DNA from: Klebsiella sp. BIGb0407
GTDB lineage: Bacteria > Pseudomonadota > Gammaproteobacteria > Enterobacterales > Enterobacteriaceae
DNA: 64,000 nucleotides
Assembly: GCF_024807845.1 (NCBI RefSeq)
Contig: NZ_JANUEQ010000005.1
Span: 367,028-431,027 of the forward strand
Direction of reading: 5' to 3'
Shown here: positions 1 through 7,581 of the stretch, one piece after another
Layout: the number at the start of each line of letters is the position of its first letter
How positions within the stretch are numbered: position 1 is the first letter of the stretch
Translations under genes and position numbers: made by a program
The notes under the pieces: model-generated
Told to the model about the DNA's origin: nothing
Databases searched by the model: none
What the model saw: the letters and a program-made list of their open reading frames with translations, nothing else

Positions 1-1010
1 GTACTCGTGTGACCAAAGCCTGGCGTGAAGACGGACACTGGGTGGTTGAAGCGGAAGATGTTGATAGCGGCGAACAGTTCCGCTGGCACGCAAAAGGGCT
101 GGTCAATGCTGCCGGCCCTTGGGTAAAAAGCTTTTTCGATGAAGGCTTAGGTCTGAAATCGCCTTACAACATTCGCCTGACTAAAGGCAGCCACATTGTT
201 GTTCCGCGTGTTCATCGGCAGAAGCAGGCCTATATTCTGCAGAACGAAGATAAACGAATCGTATTTGTCATTCCGTGGCTGAATGATTTTTCCATTATTG
301 GTACCACTGATGTGGAATACCACGGTGATCCGCAGGTCGTCACTATTGATCAGTCTGAAATTGACTATTTACTCCAGGTTTACAATGCTAATTTTAAAAA
401 GCAGCTGAGTGAAAAGAATATCGTCTGGACTTATTCAGGGGTACGTCCTCTGTGTGACGATGAGTCAGACTCACTGCAGAACGTGACGCGCGATTACACC
501 CTGGATATTCAGGATGATAATGGCAAGGCTCCTTTACTGTCGGTGTTTGGCGGTAAGCTGACTACCTATCGTAAACTGGCAGAACATGCGCTGGATAAAC
601 TGCATCAATATTATCCTGAAAGCGGTGCAGCCTGGACGAAAACGAGTCGTTTACCAGGTGGGGATATGGGTTGTTCCTGTGATGACTACGTCACGGTTCT
701 GCGTCGCCGCTATGACTGGATCAGCGAGTCTCTGGCTTACCGTCTGGCACACACTTACGGAACCAAAAGCGAGCAGATACTGGGAAATGCTAACCATGCG
801 GCCAGACTGGGCGAATATTTTGGTCGTGGATTGTACGAAGCAGAATTGCGTTATTTAGTTGACCACGAATGGGTTCGTTGTGCGGAAGATGCTATCTGGC
901 GCAGGACTAAACTGGGCATGCGGTTACACAAACAACAGCAGATCCGCATCGAGCAGTGGATAAATCAATACCTGACTCAGAAAGCAGTATGGGGCCAGGG
1001 TATTAAATAG
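1..1010 (+). CDS. glpD: Aerobic glycerol-3-phosphate dehydrogenase, 5'-truncated by window edge
   Basis: This is the C-terminal two thirds (about 335 codons, frame starting at base 3) of the FAD-dependent, membrane-associated enzyme that oxidises sn-glycerol 3-phosphate to dihydroxyacetone phosphate and passes electrons to quinone. Visible family hallmarks are KGSHIVVPR, the IPW..IIGTTDVEY segment, WTYSGVRPLCDDESDS and GGKLTTYRKLAE, followed by the C-terminal domain with YLVDHEWVR. The family is about 500 residues, so roughly 165 N-terminal residues including the Rossmann FAD motif lie upstream of the window. An in-frame GTG at base 9 is not the start, because open reading and homology continue to the left edge. 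It converges on nfuA; in E. coli K-12 these two genes are not neighbours. The gene is intact where visible. Confidence 0.97.
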   Translation, partial: TRVTKAWREDGHWVVEAEDVDSGEQFRWHAKGLVNAAGPWVKSFFDEGLGLKSPYNIRLTKGSHIVVPRVHRQKQAYILQNEDKRIVFVIPWLNDFSIIGTTDVEYHGDPQVVTIDQSEIDYLLQVYNANFKKQLSEKNIVWTYSGVRPLCDDESDSLQNVTRDYTLDIQDDNGKAPLLSVFGGKLTTYRKLAEHALDKLHQYYPESGAAWTKTSRLPGGDMGCSCDDYVTVLRRRYDWISESLAYRLAHTYGTKSEQILGNANHAARLGEYFGRGLYEAELRYLVDHEWVRCAEDAIWRRTKLGMRLHKQQQIRIEQWINQYLTQKAVWGQGIK

Positions 1011-1030
1011 TTCAGATAAGTAAAATACAA

Positions 1031-1052
1031 GGAGCGAACATCCGTTCGCTCC
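1031..1052. terminator. Hairpin between convergent glpD and nfuA
   Basis: A 9-bp perfect GC-rich stem (GGAGCGAAC / GTTCGCTCC) with a 4-nt loop lies between the two stop codons. Read on the minus strand it is followed by TTGTATTTT, so it fits best as the nfuA terminator; the plus-strand side has no T run. Confidence 0.7.
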
Positions 1053-1071
1053 CTCAATATATCAGCACAAC

Positions 1072-1647
1072 CTAGTAGTAGGAGTGCTCGCCGCGCTGGT
1101 GCTCTGTTAAGTCACGTACGCCTTTCAGTTCAGGGAACTCATTCAGCAGCTGCTTTTCGATCCCTTCTTTCAGGGTCACATCGACCATTGAACAGCCGTT
1201 ACAGCCGCCACCAAATTGTAAAATAGCAAGGCCGTCATCAGTGATTTCCATCAAAGTCACTTTACCACCGTGACCTGCCAGCTGTGGGTTGATGGTTGCC
1301 TGAAGAGTATATTCGACGCGCTCTATCAGCGAGGCATCGTCAGCCACTTTACGCATCTTGGCATTGGGCGCTTTCAGCGTCAGTTGTGAACCCAGCTGGT
1401 CGGTCACAAAATCAATTTCAGCATCATCAAGATAAGGTGCGCTCAGTTCATCCACGTAAGCGGTTAATTGTTCAAACGGTAATGCAGTGTCGCTCGCTTC
1501 AACCGCATCCGGCGGGCAATAAGACACACCACACTCCGCGCTCGGGGTGCCAGGATTAATGACAAATACGCGAATTTGCGTACCTTCTTCCTGATTTGCC
1601 AGTAATTTGGCAAAGTGGGATTGTGCAGCATCGGAAATACGGATCAT
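1072..1647 (-). CDS. nfuA: Fe/S biogenesis protein NfuA
   Basis: This 191-residue protein has the two-domain layout of NfuA: an N-terminal degenerate A-type carrier domain (about residues 1-95) and a C-terminal Nfu domain with the cluster-binding CxxC motif in [15 protein letters not shown]. NfuA is a cytoplasmic carrier that receives [4Fe-4S] clusters and hands them to target apoproteins, notably under oxidative stress or iron limitation. Length equals the E. coli protein. gntX lies 58 nt upstream on the same strand. The E. coli neighbour gntT is absent here and glpD converges instead. Confidence 0.97.
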   Translation of the reverse strand: MIRISDAAQSHFAKLLANQEEGTQIRVFVINPGTPSAECGVSYCPPDAVEASDTALPFEQLTAYVDELSAPYLDDAEIDFVTDQLGSQLTLKAPNAKMRKVADDASLIERVEYTLQATINPQLAGHGGKVTLMEITDDGLAILQFGGGCNGCSMVDVTLKEGIEKQLLNEFPELKGVRDLTEHQRGEHSYY

Positions 1648-1705
1648 AGCGATTGCTCAATAGTTGACTATTACAGTCGGTCATAATACGCCCATCATCG
1701 AGGGT

Positions 1706-2389
1706 CTACAAGGTTCGACACAGGCACCATACCTGGACAGTCGCCGCGCCCTGCTTTTTGAGTAAGCGGGCTATCTCTGCAACAGTGTTACCCGTCGTCA
1801 CGACATCATCCACTAAAGCGATATGGAGACCCGTGACGGGGATTTCAACTCTGAACGCGCCTTTCAGATTCGATTGACGTTGTTTTGCGCTCAACTGATG
1901 CTGTGCAGATCGGGCCTGTATACGGCGTACAGCCTGGTGTTCGTAGCGACAGCCCAACCAGCGGGAGAGGGATGTAGCAATAAGTGCGCTTTGGTTATAG
2001 CCCCTCCAGAGTATGCGACGATGATGTAGCGGAACGCTCAGTACTATGTCGGGTAGCCTGAGCTGATGTTCACGCCTGGCATGTAAAATACTCAGTAGGA
2101 GCAGACGGGCCAGGGCCGGTGCCAGAGCGGGGGTGGCGTTAAATTTTAAATCGTGAATCAAACCGCGTAACGGTGGCTGATAATCCGCCACATAAATTAA
2201 CCTGTCCCAGTCGGGAGGTTGTAACAGGCAACGTCCACAAGATAAACGCTCACTTAATGCCGGTAGCCCGCACTGGGGGCAGACAGACAATGGAGGAGGG
2301 AATATGGCGCTACAGCGCGAACAAAACCCCCATGAAGGGCTGGCAAGGAATAAATGACATAGCCAGCAGCGGCCCGGGATTGTTAGCAT
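1706..2389 (-). CDS. gntX: ComF-family phosphoribosyltransferase-like protein GntX
   Basis: The chosen ATG gives MLTIPGRCWLC and 227 residues, the E. coli length; the open frame runs 44 codons further upstream but would overlap the start of the divergent bioH. An N-terminal zinc-ribbon-like set of cysteines (CWLC, CSRC, CPQCGLP, CGRCL, about residues 8-60) is followed by a type I phosphoribosyltransferase domain with VDDVVTTGNT near the C-terminus. Family members (ComF, GntX/YhgH) are implicated in use or uptake of external DNA as nutrient or for competence; the biochemical role is not settled. The hof cluster, with which it is functionally linked in E. coli, lies about 20 kb away in this window. 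Confidence 0.93.
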   Translation of the reverse strand: MLTIPGRCWLCHLFLASPSWGFCSRCSAIFPPPLSVCPQCGLPALSERLSCGRCLLQPPDWDRLIYVADYQPPLRGLIHDLKFNATPALAPALARLLLLSILHARREHQLRLPDIVLSVPLHHRRILWRGYNQSALIATSLSRWLGCRYEHQAVRRIQARSAQHQLSAKQRQSNLKGAFRVEIPVTGLHIALVDDVVTTGNTVAEIARLLKKQGAATVQVWCLCRTL

Positions 2390-2423
2390 AATATCTTCCA
2401 TGATAATCAAACTGAGACAATAA

Positions 2424-3221
2424 ATGATGAGTACGCTGTGGTGGCAGACTGAAGGTGAAGGAAAGATTGATCTTGTGCTGTTACACGGCTGGGGCCTGAA
2501 TGCTGAAGTCTGGCATAACATTATCCCGGAACTCAGTACGCACTTTCGCCTCCATAGAGTTGATCTGCCGGGTTATGGTCGCAGCCATGGGTTTGGTGAG
2601 CTCAGTCTGGAACAGATGGCAGAGCAAGTTCTTGCTGCCCCTGAGGCTCCTGAGCACGCTATCTGGCTGGGCTGGAGTCTGGGTGGGTTAGTGGCAGGGC
2701 AGATAGCCTTGACGCACCCTGAGCGAGTACAGGCCTTAGTTAGCGTGTCATCTTCACCTTGCTTTACTGCAAAAGAAACCTGGCCGGGTATTAAACCCGA
2801 TGTCCTTTCCGGGTTTCAGCATATGCTCAGCGTTGATTTTCAGAAAACAGTAGAGCGGTTCCTCGCGCTGCAAACCTTAGGGACAGAACATGCCCGGCAG
2901 GATGCACGTTTACTGAGGTCAGTGGTACTGGAGCAGCCGATACCAAGTATTGAAGTGCTGAATGGCGGGCTGCAGATCCTGAAAACTACCGACTTACGGG
3001 ATCCATTAGCCACTCTGGAAATGCCACACTGGCGGATTTACGGGCAACTGGATGGTCTGGTGCCGCGTAAAATTGTCGAATTACTGGATGAGCAGTGGCC
3101 AGATAGTGTCTCGCATATTGTACCGAAAGCGGCTCATGCACCTTTTATCTCGCATACGGAAATTTTTTGTCAGCTACTGGTGAGTTTGGGTGAGAGTCTT
3201 CAGGTCGCATACGAAAAATAA
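2424..3221 (+). CDS. bioH: Pimeloyl-[acyl-carrier protein] methyl ester esterase
   Basis: BioH is a cytoplasmic alpha/beta hydrolase that removes the methyl ester from pimeloyl-ACP methyl ester and so ends the disguised fatty-acid elongation stage of biotin synthesis. The 265-residue product carries an oxyanion-hole segment [12 protein letters not shown], the nucleophile elbow GWSLGG (Ser at about residue 85), a DG segment containing the acid (YGQLDGLVP), and the catalytic His in [10 protein letters not shown] near the C-terminus. Two ATGs occur in tandem at the start; either is possible. It is divergent from gntX with 34 nt between start codons and convergent with hdeB. It is slightly longer than the 256-residue E. 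coli protein, the extra residues being at the C-terminus. Confidence 0.96.
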   Translation: MMSTLWWQTEGEGKIDLVLLHGWGLNAEVWHNIIPELSTHFRLHRVDLPGYGRSHGFGELSLEQMAEQVLAAPEAPEHAIWLGWSLGGLVAGQIALTHPERVQALVSVSSSPCFTAKETWPGIKPDVLSGFQHMLSVDFQKTVERFLALQTLGTEHARQDARLLRSVVLEQPIPSIEVLNGGLQILKTTDLRDPLATLEMPHWRIYGQLDGLVPRKIVELLDEQWPDSVSHIVPKAAHAPFISHTEIFCQLLVSLGESLQVAYEK

Positions 3222-3228
3222 CAGTATT

Positions 3229-3255
3229 GAGGCCGCGATATACCGTCGCGACCTC
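3229..3255. terminator. Hairpin between convergent bioH and hdeB
   Basis: GAGG-CGCGA pairs with TCGCG-CCTC, with one internal C/A mismatch and a 7-nt loop, between the bioH and hdeB stop codons. No good T run follows on either strand, so termination efficiency is uncertain. Confidence 0.45.
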
Positions 3256-3274
3256 ATCACACCGCAAGTCAGAT

Positions 3275-3592
3275 CTATTTAGCTAATTTACCTTTAAAGC
3301 TGTAGAGCTTCTCTTGCGGGTTTTTCTTACAGAGTTCAAGTAACTGAGGAATGCTGGTGGTATCGGTTTCTGTCAGAGAAACGGTATCGCCGCCCTTATA
3401 AATCGTTTCTTGATGCTGCATCCAGAAGGCGACCGGCAGCATTGCCTGAGGATCCAAGTTGATAAACTCCAGACAAGTCATATCTTCTGGAGTCACTTTA
3501 TCTGCTGCAAATGCCGCACTTGAGTTGGACAGCGCCAGGAAAGTTAGTCCACCCAGCAAGGCTGAAATTTTGCTACCTGAAAGTTTTTTCAT
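3275..3592 (-). CDS. hdeB: Acid-stress periplasmic chaperone HdeB
   Basis: The 105-residue protein starts with a Sec signal peptide (KK n-region, hydrophobic core, cleavage after about residue 29 at AAFA/ADK). The mature part matches HdeB: DMTCLEFINLDP, the AFWM segment, the YKGGDTVSLTETD stretch and LCKKNPQ, with the conserved Cys pair that forms the intramolecular disulfide. HdeB is a small periplasmic dimer that becomes a chaperone on mild acidification and prevents aggregation of envelope proteins. It lies 14 nt after hdeA on the same strand, so the two form an hdeAB operon. In E. coli this pair sits in the acid fitness island near gadE; here it occupies the bioH-feoC slot. No gad genes are visible in the window. 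Confidence 0.93.
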   Translation of the reverse strand: MKKLSGSKISALLGGLTFLALSNSSAAFAADKVTPEDMTCLEFINLDPQAMLPVAFWMQHQETIYKGGDTVSLTETDTTSIPQLLELCKKNPQEKLYSFKGKLAK

Positions 3593-3606
3593 CGTATATA
3601 TCCCGT

Positions 3607-3921
3607 TTAAAGATGTTGTTTAAATTTGTCCCATTCCTGCGAAACGACCTCGATGAAGCTATGCTGAGGTTTTTTTGAGCAGGCCTGGTAGATTTCGGGT
3701 GTCAGCGTTTCGATATCTTTAACATTTAGTACAGTCTGACCAGACTTATCTTTAGATGTAAGTGCGCTAGCGTAACCGACCGCGACCGGGCGGGAAGACT
3801 CTTGAAGCGCAACAAAGTCTTCACAGGTCCAGCCGCCGATAACTTTATTGGCAGGTTCTGCTTGAACCAGTGGGGAGCTTAGCAGGATTGCCGCCATCAT
3901 CGCCCCAAATATTATCTTCAT
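3607..3921 (-). CDS. hdeA: Acid-stress periplasmic chaperone HdeA
   Basis: The 104-residue product begins MKIIFGAMM with a signal peptide ending at about VQA/EP. The mature protein has the HdeA signature WTCEDFVALQES, AVGYASAL and LTPEIYQACSKK, including both conserved Cys, and ends EWDKFKQHL as in E. coli. The ATG at 3921 was chosen over the upstream in-frame ATG at 3933 because a GGAG sits at proper distance before it. HdeA unfolds at pH below about 3, binds denatured periplasmic proteins and releases them on neutralisation. It is the first gene of hdeAB. The upstream region is AT-rich. Confidence 0.94.
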   Translation of the reverse strand: MKIIFGAMMAAILLSSPLVQAEPANKVIGGWTCEDFVALQESSRPVAVGYASALTSKDKSGQTVLNVKDIETLTPEIYQACSKKPQHSFIEVVSQEWDKFKQHL

Positions 3922-4213
3922 TATGATCTCCATTTCCGTGATGCCAGGGTGCTACTTTCGTAAAATACGCGAATATTCCTATTTTAGCTGGTTTAAACCG
4001 AGCTGCTAAAAAATATCCCGGTTTGACAGCATAATTAAATGCCCGGGAAGTGATGAACCGTTTAAATTTATTAACTCTGGTCGGCAGAGCGTTATTTTGA
4101 TGCCCTTCAAAAGAGGGGCTCTGCATCTTTGTGGAGTGAGGTTTTACTCAAGATTAATAATGATTAGGTGGGTTATTAATTTGCGGGTTTTATATCTTAT
4201 GTCATATGGATTA
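3922..4213. other. Intergenic region upstream of hdeAB
   Basis: About 290 nt between the hdeA start and the hairpin downstream of feoC. It is AT-rich and must hold the hdeAB promoter and acid-response sites, but I could not assign a specific promoter or GadE/H-NS site by eye. A 93-codon open frame here (4126 to 3845) overlaps hdeA out of frame and looks spurious. Confidence 0.5.
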
Positions 4214-4246
4214 GCTGAGTTTAACGGACGTTAAACTCAGCTTTTT
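4214..4246. terminator. 12-bp hairpin downstream of feoC
   Basis: A perfect 12-bp stem (GCTGAGTTTAAC / GTTAAACTCAGC) with loop GGAC lies just past the feoC stop. The T run (TTTTT, 4242-4246) follows it only when read on the plus strand. For the feoABC transcript (minus) the hairpin has A's before it and no U tract after it, so it may protect the 3' end rather than terminate intrinsically. Confidence 0.6.
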
Positions 4247-4252
4247 CATCTA

Positions 4253-4492
4253 TTACTGGCGCAGGGTCCATAACTCTTTACTGCAATTTTGCCCCTCAGG
4301 GCAACCCTTGCAGCTACCGCTCAGACAGCTATTAGCATCTTCGGTAATACGCTTTGCTTTGCCCATATCTTCCAGACGCATCAGCATCGCCATCACCATC
4401 GGCAGTGGCATGGTAAGTTGGTGACTGAGCTGGCTGGCTTCAAGGCGGCCTTGCAGTGCCAGGGTATTACGAATATCGACTAAAGTTGCCAT
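4253..4492 (-). CDS. feoC: Ferrous iron transport protein FeoC
   Basis: FeoC is a small cytoplasmic winged-helix protein that binds the FeoB N-domain and, in Salmonella, shields FeoB from FtsH proteolysis. This product has 79 residues from the ATG giving [13 protein letters not shown], preceded by AAGGAG at good spacing; the open frame extends 7 codons upstream into feoB and is discounted. The C-terminal wing contains the cysteine cluster [15 protein letters not shown], the site proposed to bind an Fe-S cluster. It is 11 nt downstream of feoB as third gene of feoABC. Length matches E. coli (78). Confidence 0.95.
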   Translation of the reverse strand: MATLVDIRNTLALQGRLEASQLSHQLTMPLPMVMAMLMRLEDMGKAKRITEDANSCLSGSCKGCPEGQNCSKELWTLRQ

Positions 4493-4503
4493 CCGTTTTC
4501 TCC

Positions 4504-6822
4504 TTAATGACAATCACCAGAACGTTTAGCGCAGCATGATTCGGGCAGCTTACCTGTTGGTTGTAGTGAAATATCAACGCGGCTACGAGCACGACGCAGA
4601 CCATAGATCAGCACAATGTTAAACAGGACTACGGCCAGAATGCAGATAAGGCTGTAACGTGGGTGTTCGCTGAACGTGGCGGCCTGATAGTAAAGCGTAG
4701 ACAAAGAGTAGGCGAGGTTCAGTCCCCAGAGGGCAGAGAACATCATCCAGCCCCGGCTCGACTCACGCGCAATGGCTCCCATCACGGAGATGCAAGGGAT
4801 ATAGAGCAGGACAAAGATCAGGTAACTGTAGGCGGCGGCATCGCTGCCAAACTTGGTGCTCATGGTACCCATTGCTCCACCTGCCATCTCACCGTCACCT
4901 TTACTGGCTTCGATAGGGTTCGCGAATACACTCAGACTGAAGGTATCTTTCAGACTATCCCAGGTTTCAGCGACTGCACCTTCCAGCTCATCCAGTAAAT
5001 TGAAGGCCTCAGGGTCGAAATCATCGTTCTGGATATTTTCAGCGGTATAGAGCGTATTCAGCGTTCCGACAACAACCTCTTTCGCCATTGCGCCGGTAAA
5101 CAGACCAACGGTCGCCTGCCAGTTATCATCTTTGACGCCAATCGGATTGAGCAGTGGGGTTAAGGTCTTACTGACTGAAGCGAGAGCAGACTGGTTGATA
5201 TTATCCACCGCCTGGCCATTAAACGAAAAGCTATTGAGTGCGCCAATAAAGATACTGACCAGGATGATGATTTTCCCTGCACGTAAGATAAAACCTTTCA
5301 GACGCTGCCAGGTTTGTAATAACAGACTTTTTAAATGCGGAACATGATAGACCGGTAGCTCCATCACAAAGGGTGAGGCTTCCCCACGCATAATCGTATA
5401 TTTGAGTAACAGACCGGTAAGAATGGCCATCACAATACCCAGAATATAGAGTGAAAAGACCACCAGCGCACCTTTCTGACCAAAGAAAGCGGCAGAGAAC
5501 ACGGCAAAGATAGCCAGACGAGCACCACAGGACATAAAGGGTGCCATCATGATAGTCATGATACGTTCACGCGGTGCATCGAGTGTACGGGCACCCATCA
5601 CTGAAGGCACATTACAGCCAAAACCGACAATCAGTGGCACAAAGGATTTACCCGGCAGCCCCAGCGCTTGCATCAGGCGATCCATTACGAAGGCAGCGCG
5701 CGCCATATAGCCTGAGTCCTCAAGGAAAGAGAGAAACAGGTACATCATGCCGATTTGTGGCACCAGTGGCAGTATGGTGTTGATCCCACCGCCCAGACCT
5801 TGAGCCAGGAACACTGTTAACCATTCCGGGAATCCAAGAGTATAGCCAATCCATTGAATACCATTGATAAAAATGGCAACTGAACCTGCATCAAAAATTG
5901 GCTGTAAAGCACCACCGATATTAATAGCCAGGATGAACATTAAGTACATCACCAATAAAAATATTGGCAGACCCAGGTAACGGTTAAGTACGATCTTATC
6001 CATCATCACTGTCAGATGATTAGGCTTGGCGGTAAGAGTATTACTGACGGCTTCACAGAGCGTGGCAATCGCCTGGTAGCGAGCATCGGCAATAATCAGC
6101 GCCGGGTCATCAAGCGTCTCGCTCACACGCTGGTGTGACTCAGCCAGCTGCTGCTCACTATTACCGGCATAAGAGTGGCTATAGATATCTCCTTCCAGCA
6201 TTTGTAAGGCCAGCCAGCGACGACGGTGCTCTGGGATATCACCAGACATGCTGCCAGCAAGCAGACTCGCTTCGGTTAACAGTACTTCAGGGTAATGAAC
6301 ATGATGGGGCTGTTGATTCGGTAGCTTTTTATCAATCGCCTGTTTCAGGGCATCGATTCCGCTGCCTTTGGTTGAAACCATTGGAATAACCGGGCAACCA
6401 AGACGGGCAGATAGCGCTTCAATATCGATCGTAATCGCTTGTTTTTCAGCAATATCAAGCATGTTCAGCGCAACGACGCAGGGCAGACCGAGCTCAAGCA
6501 GCTGTAATGTCAGGTAGAGGTTACGCTCAAGGTTTGAGGCATCGACAACGTTGATAAACACATCAGCTTCACCGCCGAGGATATAGTGGCAGGCAATTTG
6601 TTCATCGAGCGAGGTTTGTGCTGAAATGGTGGTCAGCGAGTAGGTTCCGGGTAAGTCGACCAGTGTGACCAGGTGCTCAGCCGTTGAAAAATGCCCTTCT
6701 TTGCGCTCAACGGTGACTCCTGCCCAGTTACCGACTCGCTGGCGTGAGCCCGTGAGCTGGTTAAACAGCGTAGTTTTACCCGAGTTCGGGTTACCAATTA
6801 AACCAACAGTTAATGTATTCAT
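4504..6822 (-). CDS. feoB: Ferrous iron permease FeoB
   Basis: FeoB is the inner-membrane Fe(II) permease with an N-terminal cytosolic G domain. The 772-residue product starts [18 protein letters not shown], so the G1 P-loop lies at residues 9-17; G3 is DLPGTY, and G4 is NMLD. A helical domain follows, then a polytopic membrane part from about residue 280, containing the paired Gate motifs around [15 protein letters not shown] and PCISVMGAI. The C-terminus carries a cysteine/histidine-rich tail ([12 protein letters not shown]). The start was set 7 codons inside the open frame by homology with E. coli (773 residues). It lies 32 nt after feoA and 11 nt before feoC. Confidence 0.97.
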   Translation of the reverse strand: MNTLTVGLIGNPNSGKTTLFNQLTGSRQRVGNWAGVTVERKEGHFSTAEHLVTLVDLPGTYSLTTISAQTSLDEQIACHYILGGEADVFINVVDASNLERNLYLTLQLLELGLPCVVALNMLDIAEKQAITIDIEALSARLGCPVIPMVSTKGSGIDALKQAIDKKLPNQQPHHVHYPEVLLTEASLLAGSMSGDIPEHRRRWLALQMLEGDIYSHSYAGNSEQQLAESHQRVSETLDDPALIIADARYQAIATLCEAVSNTLTAKPNHLTVMMDKIVLNRYLGLPIFLLVMYLMFILAINIGGALQPIFDAGSVAIFINGIQWIGYTLGFPEWLTVFLAQGLGGGINTILPLVPQIGMMYLFLSFLEDSGYMARAAFVMDRLMQALGLPGKSFVPLIVGFGCNVPSVMGARTLDAPRERIMTIMMAPFMSCGARLAIFAVFSAAFFGQKGALVVFSLYILGIVMAILTGLLLKYTIMRGEASPFVMELPVYHVPHLKSLLLQTWQRLKGFILRAGKIIILVSIFIGALNSFSFNGQAVDNINQSALASVSKTLTPLLNPIGVKDDNWQATVGLFTGAMAKEVVVGTLNTLYTAENIQNDDFDPEAFNLLDELEGAVAETWDSLKDTFSLSVFANPIEASKGDGEMAGGAMGTMSTKFGSDAAAYSYLIFVLLYIPCISVMGAIARESSRGWMMFSALWGLNLAYSLSTLYYQAATFSEHPRYSLICILAVVLFNIVLIYGLRRARSRVDISLQPTGKLPESCCAKRSGDCH

Positions 6823-6854
6823 GTGACCTGCGATACAAATCAAAAAATAGGTTT

Positions 6855-7079
6855 TTAGCAGAGCGCTTCAAGATTCAATAAGGCGAGATCTTTTTGGCGT
6901 AATACCAGGCTGATACGGCGAGTTTCGATATGTATCGGGTCACCTAAAGGCGCGACGCGTACTACCTGAAAAGACGATCCTGGCAGCATGCCAAGAGACA
7001 ATAATTTTTGTCGGTAGGCCGGGCTAATTTCACGCGAAAAACCAGTAATTTTCCATGCACTATTGGGTAACAGTTTCAT
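6855..7079 (-). CDS. feoA: Ferrous iron transport protein FeoA
   Basis: FeoA is a 74-residue cytoplasmic SH3-like protein that supports FeoB-dependent Fe(II) uptake. The visible stretch [16 protein letters not shown], then [12 protein letters not shown] and [10 protein letters not shown], is nearly identical to E. coli FeoA. It is the first gene of feoABC. The ATG has no normal Shine-Dalgarno: the mRNA-sense bases directly before it read AGTAGGTCCTCCT, where CCTCCT is anti-SD-like rather than SD-like. The start nevertheless agrees with the family. Fur and FNR sites lie 110-255 nt upstream. Confidence 0.96.
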   Translation of the reverse strand: MKLLPNSAWKITGFSREISPAYRQKLLSLGMLPGSSFQVVRVAPLGDPIHIETRRISLVLRQKDLALLNLEALC

Positions 7080-7191
7080 AGGAGGACCTACTTAGAGCCA
7101 TGCTCTTTAGTGAAGAAACCCTATTCAGGGACGAATTCTATCGCGCCGTGAAAGCGTATTCATCTGTCAGAAGGAAAGGAGAAGCAACTTT

Positions 7192-7210
7192 AATAATGAT
7201 AATTATTATA
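7192..7210. promoter_or_regulatory. Fur box upstream of feoABC
   Basis: AATAATGATAATTATTATA matches the 19-bp Fur consensus GATAATGATAATCATTATC at 16 of 19 positions by eye. It lies about 113-131 nt upstream of the feoA start codon, a position suited to iron-dependent repression of the feo promoter, as known in E. coli. Confidence 0.85.
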
Positions 7211-7319
7211 GTTCGTATCAGCAATATTTTTTTTAATAGTCCGTTAAATATTACTTATTTATTTGTTGTCTCACGTTTACACCTTTAATTTTAGATGTTT
7301 TTCATACTCTTATTATTTT

Positions 7320-7333
7320 TTGATGAATATCAA
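7320..7333. promoter_or_regulatory. FNR box upstream of feoABC
   Basis: TTGATGAATATCAA is a perfect copy of the FNR palindrome TTGAT-N4-ATCAA. It lies about 110 nt upstream of the Fur box relative to feoA. FNR activation of feoABC under anaerobiosis is established in E. coli, and the arrangement here supports the same logic: FNR activation plus Fur repression. Confidence 0.85.
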
Positions 7334-7545
7334 ATTACGCTACTCCGATATAAAAATGGTTTTTTTATTTCGAGTTGTTGATGCTATGAAAAAAGTTGTT
7401 TTCTGACTGTTAATTATTTTCACTTTTGAAGTGACAAAAATAAAATAACTGCTACGCGAAGTATTAAAAATAGTTTTTTTATCAGAAAAGGTTCTGGCGG
7501 GTAGAAATAATAGGGAGACTAAATAGGGCGGTTGTTACGAATGGA

Positions 7546-7573
7546 GCTCCGTCAGCCTGATGGCCGACGGAGC
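7546..7573 (-). terminator. Hairpin downstream of tex
   Basis: GCTCCGTC pairs with GACGGAGC, extended inside by GCC/GGC around a TGAT loop with one mismatch. It lies 9 nt past the tex stop. A clear U tract is lacking on the minus strand. Confidence 0.5.
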
Positions 7574-7581
7574 GGGATACT

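Larger units (their letters stand above)
7080..7581. other. Regulatory region between tex and feoA
   Basis: A 502-nt AT-rich gap on the minus-strand side upstream of feoA and downstream of tex-side genes. It holds the Fur box, the FNR box and the hairpin after tex listed separately. A 62-codon plus-strand open frame at 7100-7288 spans the Fur box, has no family resemblance and is discounted. Confidence 0.6.

Noticed and set aside
3845..4126. 93-codon minus-strand frame upstream of hdeA
   Set aside because: It overlaps hdeA out of frame and shows no family features; the region is the hdeAB promoter.
7100..7288. 62-codon plus-strand frame upstream of feoA
   Set aside because: It covers the Fur box, has no family features and lies on the strand opposite to the operon.
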